Assembly (NCBI GenBank): GCA_937919295.1
Contig: CALFRX010000275.1
Coordinates: forward strand, 1 to 28,980
Reading direction: 5' to 3'
Source: an uncultured Peptococcaceae bacterium
GTDB taxonomy: Bacteria > Bacillota > Dehalobacteriia > UBA7702
Length of the DNA: 28,980 nt
Every line of letters begins with the position of its first letter. Positions within the stretch are counted from its first letter, which is position 1. Position numbers and translations under genes: made by a program. A model generated the notes under the pieces. The model worked only from the letters and a program-made list of their open reading frames with translations. It searched no databases and had not been told where the DNA came from. Below, one piece after another: positions 1-7,586 of the stretch.

Positions 1-1
1 G

Positions 2-181
2 GCAGGCCTGAAAGATTACGATATCATCACCGCCTTCAACGGCAAGAGTGTCACCGATATGTATGATCTCCAAGACAAAGTCTTTGCCTGCAGTGCCGGG
101 GATACGGTCTCCGTTACCGTTTACCGTGACGGTTCTTTTCTCGATTATCAAATCGTTTTGGGGGAACTAAAGGAACAATGA
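2..181 (+). CDS. C-terminal end of an HtrA/DegP-like serine protease, PDZ domain (partial)
   Basis: The window opens inside this gene; 59 residues and the stop are visible. The fragment begins AGLKDYDIITAFNGKSV and continues through a segment reading AGDTVSVTVYRDG. That is the usual C-terminal half of a PDZ domain (GL..GDII..ING..V..., then a G..V.V.V.RDG strand) at the end of HtrA-type membrane-anchored proteases. The protease domain is off the left edge, so the family call rests on the PDZ tail and on the neighbour: in many Clostridia and relatives an htrA-like gene directly precedes rlmH. Its stop overlaps the rlmH start (ATGA, 178-181), so the two are probably translationally coupled. Another PDZ protein is possible but less likely. 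Confidence 0.7.
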   Translation, partial: AGLKDYDIITAFNGKSVTDMYDLQDKVFACSAGDTVSVTVYRDGSFLDYQIVLGELKEQ

Positions 182-657
182 AAATCAGAATCCTTGCCAT
201 CGGCAAGCTGAAAGAGAAATACTGGCGGGAGGCAATTGCCGAATACGAAAAGCGCCTCGGTCCCTACCTGAAACTGGAAATCTTAGAGGGCGGCGAGGAG
301 GAAGCACCGGAGAACCTCAGTGACCGGGAAAAAGATGTCGCTCTCGCCAAAGAGGGACGTTTTTTCCTAAGTAAAATGAAGGAGGGCGATTATAACATCG
401 CCCTTGATCTCAACGGCGAAATGGAGTCCTCTGAAGGGCTCGCACGCCTCATTGAAAAAAACGCCATGGAGCGCGGGAAAACCGTCAATTTTCTCATCGG
501 TGGCTCCTTAGGTCTGGCCGAAGAAGTCAATGGACGCTGCCAAAAACAAGTCGCTTTCGGCAGGGCTACTTTTCCCCATCAACTGATACGGGTTTTCCTT
601 GTGGAGCAGATCTACCGGAGCATGAAGATCATTCGCAGGGAACCCTACCATAAATAG
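178..657 (+). CDS. rlmH: RlmH, 23S rRNA (pseudouridine1915-N3)-methyltransferase
   Basis: RlmH methylates N3 of pseudouridine 1915 in helix 69 of 23S rRNA on assembled 70S ribosomes, using S-adenosylmethionine. The 159-residue length is typical. The protein starts MKIRILAIGKLKEKY, has the SPOUT-fold SAM-binding loop LIGGSLGLAEEV near residues 106-117, and ends with the family's conserved tail, HQLIRVFLVEQIYRSMKI followed by EPYHK. The start is fixed by the ATGA overlap with the protease gene upstream. The next gene begins 12 bases after the stop, so these probably form one + strand transcript ending at the hairpin at 996-1028. Confidence 0.97.
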   Translation: MKIRILAIGKLKEKYWREAIAEYEKRLGPYLKLEILEGGEEEAPENLSDREKDVALAKEGRFFLSKMKEGDYNIALDLNGEMESSEGLARLIEKNAMERGKTVNFLIGGSLGLAEEVNGRCQKQVAFGRATFPHQLIRVFLVEQIYRSMKIIRREPYHK

Positions 658-669
658 CAAAGGAGCGCT

Positions 670-993
670 ATGAGAGAAAAAATCAGCACCCTTTCACTGA
701 CTTCGCTGTCGTTAGGGGTTATGAGCATCATCACCGTCTTCGGCGGCTATACGGTCTTTCTCGGTCTTTTCTTCGCCTTTATCGGCATTCTCACCGGGCT
801 GCGGGGCAAACGCTACAGCCCCACAAAATTCGCGACCCGGGCTGTCCGCATCTCTATTTTCGGTTTTATCCTCTGTGCCGTGGTGATGCTGGTTTTTACG
901 GCGCTCTATCTCAGTTCACTGCTAAACTTTGATTTTGATTTCCATTCCCTTTATGAAACCTTGGCCGATCTCATCCATCGGTTGATCCATTAA
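670..993 (+). CDS. Small integral membrane protein, function unknown
   Basis: I do not recognise a specific family. The 107-residue product has a long hydrophobic stretch at about residues 14-44, broken by glycines and able to form a helical hairpin. A basic segment (RGKRYSPTKFATRAVR) follows at about 45-60, then another hydrophobic helix at about 61-86, and an acidic, aromatic tail. This resembles the small DUF4190-like membrane proteins of Bacillota, but that is only a resemblance. A good ribosome-binding site (AAAGGAG) lies 4-5 bases before the ATG. It follows rlmH closely and is the last gene before a strong hairpin, so it is probably the end of the htrA-rlmH transcript. Confidence 0.75.
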   Translation: MREKISTLSLTSLSLGVMSIITVFGGYTVFLGLFFAFIGILTGLRGKRYSPTKFATRAVRISIFGFILCAVVMLVFTALYLSSLLNFDFDFHSLYETLADLIHRLIH

Positions 994-995
994 AC

Positions 996-1028
996 CAAAG
1001 CGGCGGGAGCATCTGTCCCGCCGCTTTG
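996..1028. terminator. Strong GC-rich hairpin after the rlmH operon
   Basis: A perfect 13-bp inverted repeat (arm AAAGCGGCGGGA plus one closing pair) with a 7-nt loop starts 3 bases after the stop of the small membrane protein. No T-run follows the stem beyond its own TTT. It is probably the transcript end, but may act more as a 3' stabilising hairpin than as an efficient intrinsic terminator. Confidence 0.6.
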
Positions 1029-1258
1029 ACCGTGGAAAAAGTCTGGTATTTCTGCTCTTTCGCGTAGGCGGCAAACCATCCGCCCCGCAGCAGCACGTTT
1101 AACCTTAGAAAAGGCGGCAGGGTTTAAGGATAAGATCGCATCTTTTAGAGCAAATAGAGCAAATCCCTAAGGCCTTTGCTCCGAAAAGAAAAAGCCTTTC
1201 CCGGCAGTTTCTCATCATGTAGCCCGAGATCCGCAGACGCGGGTTTTGTCTACAATTT
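1029..1258. other. Non-coding gap between two 3' ends, nothing recognised
   Basis: This stretch lies between the converging rlmH and 3D-protein transcripts. I see no convincing open frame with a ribosome-binding site and no known RNA motif. There is a short tandem direct repeat (AGAGCAAAT twice, around 1148-1167) and a possible weak AAGGC/GCCTT stem around 1170-1200. It may be decayed sequence. Confidence 0.4.
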
Positions 1259-1290
1259 AAAAGGGAAGTGTGTAATAACACCTCCCTTTT
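1259..1290 (-). terminator. Intrinsic terminator of the 3D-protein gene
   Basis: Read on the minus strand, this is a 13-position stem with one mismatch (AAAAGGGAGGTGT pairing with ACACTTCCCTTTT) around a 6-nt loop, ending in TTTT. It lies about 45 bases after the stop of the 3D-protein gene. Confidence 0.75.
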
Positions 1291-1334
1291 GATGGTTTAT
1301 GAATGGTTCATTATAAAGTTGGTTTTAATAAATT

Positions 1335-2390
1335 TTAGTTGAGAATATAGACAGTGACGCTTTTCACGCCCCAATTAATACATTCTTCTTCAGAATTGAG
1401 ATAAACATCAATTCTGTTACCTTTAATCAACCCTCCGGTATCTTCGGCAACACAATAGCCATACCCTTCCACATAGAGCTTTGTACCCAGCGGTATTACA
1501 CTGGGGTCCACGGCAATGGCACCTACTCTTGACAACGTACCGCTTTTGGTTAAGGAACCTTCCGATTCATGGTACGCTGTTGCCTTACAAGTTAAAACTT
1601 TGGAATAAGACATACCGTTAGGGGCGACCTGGTTGGAAGCAGTCGATTCATTTCCACTATCTTCATTATCGCTGTTAACGTTGTTAACGCTGGCAACAAC
1701 AACTGTGCCAACTGCGACAATTTCTGTTACCGGTTCGGTGACATCTGAATTAACAAGCTCTTCGCTGTAGTATTCACCGTCCCGGTAAGTAACGAGATAG
1801 GTATCGGCTTGCAGCCCTGTCTTACCGCGCTGCAATACCGCTTTCTCGCCTGAGAACATAGTGCTATCCTTTTGTGTTTCTACGGAATATGCCAACTCTG
1901 TTTCTCTTATTTCTTCCTCTATTGTCACCCTGTGAATATCAATGACCAAATCTGTGGTGGCGGCTGCGCTCACCTTCGGTTCCACAATATCGTGTTCCCC
2001 CAAGGTGATATTGGCTTCGTTTAGCACGTCGCCGACATTCTTTGCCGCCATACTGACTTTTAGCGTTTGTCCGTCTACCAAAACTTTGTAGTTGTTGGTC
2101 ACTTCTACCGGAACCTTTTGCCCATCGTAAATTTTAGAATCGAGAGCAACGCCGACAGAAGAAATATCGTCCAGATCAATCTTCTGTTCTTCCAGCAGTT
2201 CCTTAACGGTGTTGGTATATGTGCGGACAACCTTATCATTGCTATTGACGGATAATGTAACCTCTTTTTCTTCAGACATGATCCATGCTCCACAGCCTAG
2301 TCCGATCACGGCTACAGCCACGAAGGAACAGAGGACAATTAGGATTTTTCGGGAATGGAAAAAATTAGACCATATCGTCTTAGTTGACAT
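1335..2390 (-). CDS. yabE: YabE-like cell-wall protein with DUF348, G5 and 3D domains
   Basis: A membrane-anchored or secreted wall protein of the resuscitation/stationary-phase type. Its 3D domain is related to MltA-type lytic transglycosylases. The 351-residue product has one N-terminal membrane segment (about residues 13-36, ILIVLCSFVAVAVIGLG). Two DUF348 repeats follow (about 40-150), then a G5-like segment (about 155-235), an Asn/Ser-rich linker and a C-terminal 3D domain (about 260-351). The three conserved Asp are visible in AVDPSVIPLGTKLYVEGYG, AEDTGG and RIDVY. I start it at the ATG at 2390: GGAGG lies 5 bases upstream, whereas the in-frame GTG at 2396 overlaps that site. Its position after metG-tatD matches B. 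subtilis yabE. It has its own promoter at 2417-2446. Confidence 0.9.
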   Translation of the reverse strand: MSTKTIWSNFFHSRKILIVLCSFVAVAVIGLGCGAWIMSEEKEVTLSVNSNDKVVRTYTNTVKELLEEQKIDLDDISSVGVALDSKIYDGQKVPVEVTNNYKVLVDGQTLKVSMAAKNVGDVLNEANITLGEHDIVEPKVSAAATTDLVIDIHRVTIEEEIRETELAYSVETQKDSTMFSGEKAVLQRGKTGLQADTYLVTYRDGEYYSEELVNSDVTEPVTEIVAVGTVVVASVNNVNSDNEDSGNESTASNQVAPNGMSYSKVLTCKATAYHESEGSLTKSGTLSRVGAIAVDPSVIPLGTKLYVEGYGYCVAEDTGGLIKGNRIDVYLNSEEECINWGVKSVTVYILN

Positions 2391-2416
2391 ATACACCTCC
2401 TTCCAACTTTGAATAA

Positions 2417-2446
2417 AGTATACTATACTTTACGAAAAAAAGTCAA
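2417..2446 (-). promoter_or_regulatory. Vegetative (sigma-A type) promoter of the 3D-protein gene
   Basis: On the minus strand TTGACT (2446-2441) and TATACT (2422-2417) are separated by 18 bases. Transcription would begin near 2410, just ahead of the GGAGG ribosome-binding site at 2397-2401. This separates the gene from the tatD transcript, which has its own terminator at 2891-2928. Confidence 0.8.
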
Positions 2447-2460
2447 ATCCAACCGTATCT

Positions 2461-2869
2461 TAAAGCCCCTGCTATACAATGCCACCGTATAAAAAAATAA
2501 GTTTTTTTAAAAAACTTTTGCCGCTTTGGGAGCATTAAATCCCCTGCTACAAATGGTCCATATGGTGGTATTTCCTGAATTTCAGAGAAAAAAAATTCAT
2601 AAATTTTTAAGAAATTTATGAATTTTTGGAACACCTGCTATACGAGCTTTGACCTTTCCGGTCCATAATCATGCCCCTGAATTTAGAACATATTTTCGCA
2701 TAAAACCTGTCGAATGTTATGCATTATACAGTGGTATATTTATGCATACAAAGTATATTTATTACATATACCGCAATACCCTTGTTTTTTCGGGGATCAT
2801 CCGCCCTCATTCCTACGGTGGTTCATGTTTCCCTGCCGAGACAGCTCATTTTTATGCTTGCCCCTGCTT
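2461..2869 (-). repeat. Scattered AGCAGGGG-core repeats in a non-coding region
   Basis: The gap between the tatD terminator and the 3D-protein promoter (2447-2890) has no convincing gene. It holds four copies of a short element, read on the minus strand. TATAGCAGGGGC lies at 2467-2476, TGTAGCAGGGGA at 2540-2550, TATAGCAGGTGT at 2633-2643 and GAAGCAGGGGCA at about 2860-2869. Spacing is irregular (about 75, 91 and 230 bases). The purpose is unknown: they could be protein-binding sites or parts of a folded RNA made upstream of the mapped promoter. Confidence 0.4.
2591..2627 (-). terminator. AT-rich 16-bp perfect inverted repeat followed by T-run
   Basis: The arms AAAAATTCATAAATTT and AAATTTATGAATTTTT (2591-2606, 2612-2627) are fully complementary around a 5-nt loop. 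On the minus strand the repeat runs into a T-rich stretch. It has only two G-C pairs, so termination would be weak. It could instead be a regulator site or a cruciform-prone element. No gene upstream clearly needs it, as tatD already has a better terminator. Confidence 0.4.
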
Positions 2870-2890
2870 CAGGCAGCGAAAAGAAAGACG

Positions 2891-2928
2891 AAAAAACGCC
2901 GAAGGGCTCGATTGTGATCCCTTCGGCG
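2891..2928 (-). terminator. Intrinsic terminator of the tmk-tatD operon
   Basis: On the minus strand a perfect 10-bp stem, CGCCGAAGGG and CCCTTCGGCG (2919-2928 and 2897-2906), around a 12-nt loop is followed directly by TTTTTT (2896-2891). It lies 55 bases after the tatD stop. Confidence 0.88.
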
Positions 2929-2982
2929 CAGTTTGGTATATTTTGTTAAAAAAGCATGTTTTTTATTGTTCGCGCAACACCG

Positions 2983-3765
2983 CTATTTGCGGCTTACCGG
3001 CAGCCGAAAGAGACGGCAACCGTTCTCATAGGTCACTCTCTCCACCTCTTCTACGCTGATTCCCCGCAGATCAGCGACTTTTGCCGCCACATAGCGGAGG
3101 TGGGCGGGTTCGTTGCGGCGGCCGCGGCGAGGTTCCGGGGATAAATAGGGACAATCGGTTTCGATCAGCAGACGGTCTAAGGGCATCTGCTCCACAACGC
3201 GCACCGGCTTTTTGGCATTTTTAAAGGTCAGCGGACCGTCAAAGCCGAGATAATAGCCGCGTTGCAGGCAAGATTGTGCCTGCTCCCAACTGCCGGAAAA
3301 ACAGTGGAAAACGCCTTTATGGTCGCTTTCCCCCAATTCCTCCGTTAATATCCCCAAGGTATCCTCAAAGGCGTCGCGACTGTGAATCACCAGGGGCAGA
3401 TCGAGACTTTTGGCCAGGCGAATCTGGCGGCGAAACACGTTGTGCTGGGTTTCCCTATCCGTGTTGGCATAATGATAGTCAAGGCCGATTTCCCCGATGG
3501 CAACGACCTTCTCCCCTTTTGCCCAAGACAAAAGCTCCGCTTCCAGAGCCTCATGGTAAGTGCTGCTGTCGCTAGGGTGTACGCCGACAACGGCGTACAC
3601 TTTTTGGTATTGTTCCGCCAATGCCACGGCCTGCCGGGAGGTTTCCCTGTCACAGCCCACTACATTGATGCGGCACACACCGGCTTCTCCCGCACGGGAG
3701 AGCACTGCTGCCAAATCATCGGCAAAGGCTTCGTCATTGAGATGGGCGTGGGTATCGTAAAGCAT
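2983..3765 (-). CDS. tatD: TatD-family metal-dependent DNase
   Basis: A TIM-barrel hydrolase of the TatD/YabD family, acting as a metal-dependent nuclease on DNA 3' ends; its exact cellular role is unsettled. The 260-residue length is standard. The metal ligands are visible: DTHAHL (His6, His8), GEIGLDYH (Glu92), VIHSRDA (His128), FHCFSG (His154) and ETDCPYLSP (Asp204). The start codon shares one base with the metG stop (TAATG), so translation is probably coupled. Its place after metG matches B. subtilis yabD. It is the last gene of the long minus-strand operon; the terminator at 2891-2928 follows. Confidence 0.96.
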   Translation of the reverse strand: MLYDTHAHLNDEAFADDLAAVLSRAGEAGVCRINVVGCDRETSRQAVALAEQYQKVYAVVGVHPSDSSTYHEALEAELLSWAKGEKVVAIGEIGLDYHYANTDRETQHNVFRRQIRLAKSLDLPLVIHSRDAFEDTLGILTEELGESDHKGVFHCFSGSWEQAQSCLQRGYYLGFDGPLTFKNAKKPVRVVEQMPLDRLLIETDCPYLSPEPRRGRRNEPAHLRYVAAKVADLRGISVEEVERVTYENGCRLFRLPVSRK

Positions 3766-5723
3766 TAACGGACCACGCCTCCACAGCTTATCTTATCAAC
3801 AAGGAGCGCTTCCAGACCGTCTTCATCGGAGGCGCAGAGCACCATGCCACGGCTTTCGATGCCCCGCAGTTTCACCGGTTTCAAATTCGCCACAATGACG
3901 ACTTTTTTGCCGATCAATTCTTCGGGAGCATAGTATTTGGCGATCCCCGCCACAACGGTGCGTTCCTCTTCGCCGATTTTGACGCCGAGTTTTAACAATT
4001 TATCGGCGTTCTCCACCTTTTCCGCTGTGAGCACTTGGGCGACGCGCAGTTCCATTTTGGCAAAGTCGTCGATGGTGATCAAATCTTCACTTTTCTGTTC
4101 GGTTTTCACTGCTTCTTTCACCGCTTCTTTGGCTTCCTTTGCTTTGGTCTTACCCTCCTTTTTCGGGGCGGGAGCACTCTCTCCGTCGTTCCATTCCAGG
4201 CGGGGGAAGATGGGTTCGCCGCGGTGAATCTCGGTTTTGGCTTTGATGCCTCCGTAGGGGAGGCTTTCCCAAGTATGCAGTTCCTTTTCTTCGGCAATGC
4301 CCAACTGCGCAAAGACTTTTGCCGGCGTATTGGGCATCACCGGCGTCAGCAGAATGGTGGCAATGCGGAGGGCTTCGGCCATATTATATAAAACCGTCGT
4401 TAGTTTGGCTTTTTCGTTATTTTTGTTCAAGGCCCAGGGAGCACATTCATCAATATATTTATTGGCTTTGGTCACGATTTGCCAAACAGCGCCGAAGGCG
4501 TTATGGAATTCCAGCTTATCCATGCATGCTGCCATCTCTGCGGGAACGGTTGCCAAGAGAGAGAGCAATTCGTCGTCGAATTCCGTTTTTTCCTGGGGCG
4601 CTTCGATGATCCCGCCTTGAAATTTTTCGATCATCGCCGTGGTGCGGGAAAGCAAGTTCCCGAAGTCATTGGCGAGATCCACATTGATGCGGTTGACCAG
4701 GATCTCCTCGGTATAGTTGCCGTCAGCGCCGAAAATAAACTCCCGGAGCAAAAAGTAGCGGAGCGCGTCGGTGCTGTATTGATCGGCTAAAACCATCGGG
4801 TCGACGACATTGCCTTTACTTTTGGACATCTTCCCTTCATTCACCAAGATCCAACCGTGAGCGAATACTTTTTTCGGGAGGGGCAGATCTAAGGCCAGGA
4901 GCATAATGGGCCAGATGATCGTATGGAAGCGCACAATGTCTTTTCCCACGAGATGAACGTCGGCGGGCCAATATTTTTCAAAGCGGGGATCGCCTTTGGT
5001 GTAACCCAGGGCAGAAATATAGTTGGTCAAGGCGTCGAGCCAGACGTAGACCACGTGCTTGGGATCGCCGGGAACGGGAATGCCCCAGCGGAAGGTGGTG
5101 CGGCTGATGCTGAGATCCTCAAGGCCTTGTTTGATGAAATTCACCATTTCGTTGCGGCGGGAGGTTGGCTGAATAAAGTCGGGGTGGCTGTCAATATAGG
5201 CCAAAAGGTAATCGCTGTAGTTGGAAAGTTTAAAAAAGTAGCTTTCCTCCTGAACCACATCGACAGGGCCGCCGCAATCGGGGCAGACGCCTCCAGCGTC
5301 TTTGATCTGGGTTTCCGTAAAAAAGGTCTCACAGGAAACACAGTAATGGCCTTCGTAGGAACCGAGGTAGATATCGCCTTTGTCCTGTAACTTGCGAAAA
5401 ATCTCGGCGACGACTTCCTCATGGCGCGGTTCGGTGGTACGGATAAAATCGCTGTAATCAATATCAAACTTTCGCCAAAGCTCTTTAAAGGAAGCGATGA
5501 TCCGATCCACATAAGCCAGGGGTTCCATTCCCGCCGCCGCGGCGCTACGCTCAATTTTCTGTCCGTGTTCATCGGAACCGGTGAGAAAATAGGCGTCATA
5601 ACCGCGCATCTTTTTATAGCGGGTCATGGTATCCGCTGCAACAGTGGTATAGCAATGACCGATATGCAAGGTGGCGCTGGGATAGTAAATGGGGGTCGTG
5701 ATATAAAAGGTAGGTTTTGACAT
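3765..5723 (-). CDS. metG: Methionyl-tRNA synthetase
   Basis: A cytoplasmic class I synthetase that charges tRNA-Met. The 652-residue protein shows HIGH at residues 20-23 and KMSKS at 298-302. A zinc knuckle with Cys128, Cys131, Cys147 and Cys150 (CVSC...CPDC) marks the zinc-containing MetG form. After the anticodon-binding helical domain there is a Lys/Ala/Glu-rich linker (about 515-545), then a C-terminal Trbp111/EMAP-like tRNA-binding domain (about 548-652, including FAKMELRVAQV). This domain is common in Bacillota MetG. The start lies 3 bases after the rsmI stop, and its AAGGAG ribosome-binding site falls inside the rsmI 3' end. No T-box leader is visible. Confidence 0.98.
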   Translation of the reverse strand: MSKPTFYITTPIYYPSATLHIGHCYTTVAADTMTRYKKMRGYDAYFLTGSDEHGQKIERSAAAAGMEPLAYVDRIIASFKELWRKFDIDYSDFIRTTEPRHEEVVAEIFRKLQDKGDIYLGSYEGHYCVSCETFFTETQIKDAGGVCPDCGGPVDVVQEESYFFKLSNYSDYLLAYIDSHPDFIQPTSRRNEMVNFIKQGLEDLSISRTTFRWGIPVPGDPKHVVYVWLDALTNYISALGYTKGDPRFEKYWPADVHLVGKDIVRFHTIIWPIMLLALDLPLPKKVFAHGWILVNEGKMSKSKGNVVDPMVLADQYSTDALRYFLLREFIFGADGNYTEEILVNRINVDLANDFGNLLSRTTAMIEKFQGGIIEAPQEKTEFDDELLSLLATVPAEMAACMDKLEFHNAFGAVWQIVTKANKYIDECAPWALNKNNEKAKLTTVLYNMAEALRIATILLTPVMPNTPAKVFAQLGIAEEKELHTWESLPYGGIKAKTEIHRGEPIFPRLEWNDGESAPAPKKEGKTKAKEAKEAVKEAVKTEQKSEDLITIDDFAKMELRVAQVLTAEKVENADKLLKLGVKIGEEERTVVAGIAKYYAPEELIGKKVVIVANLKPVKLRGIESRGMVLCASDEDGLEALLVDKISCGGVVR

Positions 5724-5726
5724 GGG

Positions 5727-6569
5727 TTATTCTCCTTCTTCTCCATCCGTAAAGGTATAAGGATAGATCTGATTTTTCTTCATTCGATATTTTTCCGCAA
5801 CAATCCGTACTGCGGTTTTGGCTTTGACGCCCTCGGACATAAGACCGGCCAGTTCGGCCTTGATCACCTCTTCTGTGGGAATTTCGTTTTCTTCGCCGCG
5901 AAAGCCCTCGATCACCAGCACCATTTCCCCTTTCAACTGCGTGTCCGAAGCCGTTTGGAGCAGAGAGGAAAGGGTACCGTAATAGAAGGTTTCATGGATC
6001 TTGGTCAACTCCCGGCAGAGGGTGGCTTTACGGTGACCCAAGGCAGCGGAGAGCGCGGCAAGATCCTCTTTGACCCGATGGGGAGAAACGTAGATCACTA
6101 AGGTTCTACTTTCTTTGGCGATCTCTTTCAGCCGCTCCTGCCGCTCCTTTTTGGGCCGCGGCAAGAAACCCTCGAAAACAAAGCGATCGCAGGGCAGCGC
6201 CGAGGCGCTGACCGCGGAAAGCACAGCATTGCCACCGGGTATGGGATGAACGGGAATCCCCGCTTCAGCAGCCGCCCGAACAAGATCGGCGCCGGGATCA
6301 GAAATCCCCGGCGTACCGGCATCGCTGATCAAGGCCACGGTCTCACCCTTTTGGAGCCGCGCTATAAGCTCTTCCCGCCGTTTCACCTCGTTATGCTCGT
6401 AATAGCTGAGCAGCGGCGTCTTAATATCAAAATGTTGTAATAAGATTCTGCTGTGGCGGGTGTCCTCGGCGCCGATCACATCGACATTTTTCAGCACTTC
6501 AATGCCGCGAAAGGTCATGTCATCAAGGTTGCCGATGGGTGTCGCCACAAGATACAGTCCCTGTTCCAT
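5727..6569 (-). CDS. rsmI: RsmI, 16S rRNA (cytidine1402-2'-O)-methyltransferase
   Basis: RsmI adds the 2'-O-methyl group to C1402 in the 16S rRNA decoding centre, using S-adenosylmethionine. The N-terminus LYLVATPIGNLDDMTFR is the family signature, followed by GAEDTRHSRILLQHF and LISDAGTPGISDPG, the tetrapyrrole-methylase-like SAM fold. The length of about 280 residues is normal. The start is uncertain. The ATG at 6569 gives the usual N-terminus but has a poor ribosome-binding site. A TTG at 6581 adds four residues and has AGAGG four bases upstream. Either way the gene overlaps the 3' end of the upstream methyltransferase gene by about 50 bases, suggesting coupling. Confidence 0.96.
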   Translation of the reverse strand: MEQGLYLVATPIGNLDDMTFRGIEVLKNVDVIGAEDTRHSRILLQHFDIKTPLLSYYEHNEVKRREELIARLQKGETVALISDAGTPGISDPGADLVRAAAEAGIPVHPIPGGNAVLSAVSASALPCDRFVFEGFLPRPKKERQERLKEIAKESRTLVIYVSPHRVKEDLAALSAALGHRKATLCRELTKIHETFYYGTLSSLLQTASDTQLKGEMVLVIEGFRGEENEIPTEEVIKAELAGLMSEGVKAKTAVRIVAEKYRMKKNQIYPYTFTDGEEGE

Positions 6570-7293
6570 GGTAAATCTCAAAAATCCTCTTCATTTCCGG
6601 AGTATAATCCCCGTCTTCAGCGTATATGGTGAACGGCGTCAGCTCCCTGTGGCAGCACGGCGCTTTTGTCCATTGCAGCAATACCCGGGAAAATCCGGGG
6701 TTGGTCTTTTTGGAAAAAACAGCGCGGCTGCTCTCCAGGAAAAGTCCCGCTTCTTGCGCCCTTTTGCAGATTTCCTCTTTCCGCAGGCCAGGAAAGATCA
6801 AAACAAGCCGCCCGCTTTCCCGCAGCAGGGAAAAGGCTTGGCGCATCAGACCCGCTGGATGCCAAAAAAGCTCCGTTTTAGCGGCGGCCACCTCTTCGTT
6901 TTGGGACGGACGGCATTTGTCCCCTGGGTAAAAAGGTGGATTCGTTACGATTAGATCAAAGGAGGAGGACGCTAAAAAACGATCCGCTTCCATGGCGTCG
7001 CCGGAAAGCACCGTAACGTCAACCCTGTTTTCCGCCATATTGCGCCTGGCCAATTCGAAAGGCCCGTCCATTTTCTCCACTGCCGTAATGAGCAGGGAAG
7101 GTTCTCTGCCCAAAAGCAAAAGCGGCAATACGCCGCTGCCGCAGCCGAGATCAAGAACGGCGGCGCCGGGAAAGACCGGGACAAAAGCGGCAAGTAAAAG
7201 GGCATCGAGAGAAAAGCGGTAACCGTCCTTTTTTTGAAGCAGACGGTAACCGCCGATGATCAGATCGTCATCCGTAAACTCATTTTTGTTCAT
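6523..7293 (-). CDS. TrmN6-like tRNA1(Val) (adenine37-N6)-methyltransferase (YabB family)
   Basis: A Rossmann-fold SAM-dependent methyltransferase. From the chosen start it has 256 residues. The SAM-binding loop is VLDLGCGSGVLPLLL and the catalytic motif is the adenine-N6 signature NPPF (in DLIVTNPPFYPG). A typical opening, GGYRLLQKKDGYRFSLDALLLA, is shared with E. coli TrmN6 and B. subtilis YabB. The position between yabA and rsmI is exactly that of yabB. I start at the ATG at 7293, giving MNKNEFTDDDLIIGG. Upstream in-frame codons run into yabA and encode no conserved sequence. The gene overlaps the yabA 3' end by 14 bases. The substrate is inferred from the family. Confidence 0.88.
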   Translation of the reverse strand: MNKNEFTDDDLIIGGYRLLQKKDGYRFSLDALLLAAFVPVFPGAAVLDLGCGSGVLPLLLLGREPSLLITAVEKMDGPFELARRNMAENRVDVTVLSGDAMEADRFLASSSFDLIVTNPPFYPGDKCRPSQNEEVAAAKTELFWHPAGLMRQAFSLLRESGRLVLIFPGLRKEEICKRAQEAGLFLESSRAVFSKKTNPGFSRVLLQWTKAPCCHRELTPFTIYAEDGDYTPEMKRIFEIYHGTGTVSCGDTHRQP

Positions 7294-7567
7294 CGCTGTG
7301 CAAAGCGTCCTTATCCAAAAGGGAGGCGCAGAAAAGGCATTCGCCGTCCCGGGTTTCGCCAAAATGGGCGGAGCAGACATGAAAACCGGCGTCGAATAAG
7401 GCCAAAAGGTTGGCCTTACCGGAAATCTGCATATTTTTATTGCGGATGATCGTCTGCATCGAAGCGTTATCCTGTTCCATCCGCTCTACGTAGTGGCGAA
7501 TCGTCGCCAGCTCATCTTCCATTGCTTTCAATTTCGCTTCCAATTCGCAAATCGCTTCAGCCAGCAT
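7280..7567 (-). CDS. yabA: YabA, DNA replication initiation control protein
   Basis: YabA is a negative regulator of replication initiation in Bacillota that bridges DnaA and the DnaN clamp. The 95-residue product has an N-terminal coiled coil (about 1-50, heptad-like leucines and charged residues) for oligomerisation. A C-terminal zinc-binding module (about 62-84) reads GFHVCSAHFG...GECLFCASLL, the H.C...H...C..C pattern of the family. Total length is slightly below the B. subtilis protein. Its place between yaaT and the yabB-like gene supports the call. The ribosome-binding site is weak, consistent with coupled expression in the operon. Confidence 0.9.
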   Translation of the reverse strand: MLAEAICELEAKLKAMEDELATIRHYVERMEQDNASMQTIIRNKNMQISGKANLLALFDAGFHVCSAHFGETRDGECLFCASLLDKDALHSDEQK

Positions 7568-7586
7568 AAATACACCACTGCTTTCT

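Noticed and set aside
2400..2900. A c-di-AMP (ydaO-type) riboswitch ahead of the 3D-domain gene
   Set aside because: Such genes often have one, but I could not find the conserved core, and a good promoter sits only about 20 bases before the ribosome-binding site, leaving no room for an aptamer in that transcript.
2649..3059. Overlapping short + strand frames in the gap before tatD
   Set aside because: They have Cys/His/Arg-rich, unlikely protein sequences, no good ribosome-binding site, and run across a terminator hairpin into the tatD antisense strand.
4923..5390. A 155-codon frame antisense to metG
   Set aside because: Shadow of a highly conserved gene with no ribosome-binding site or family similarity.
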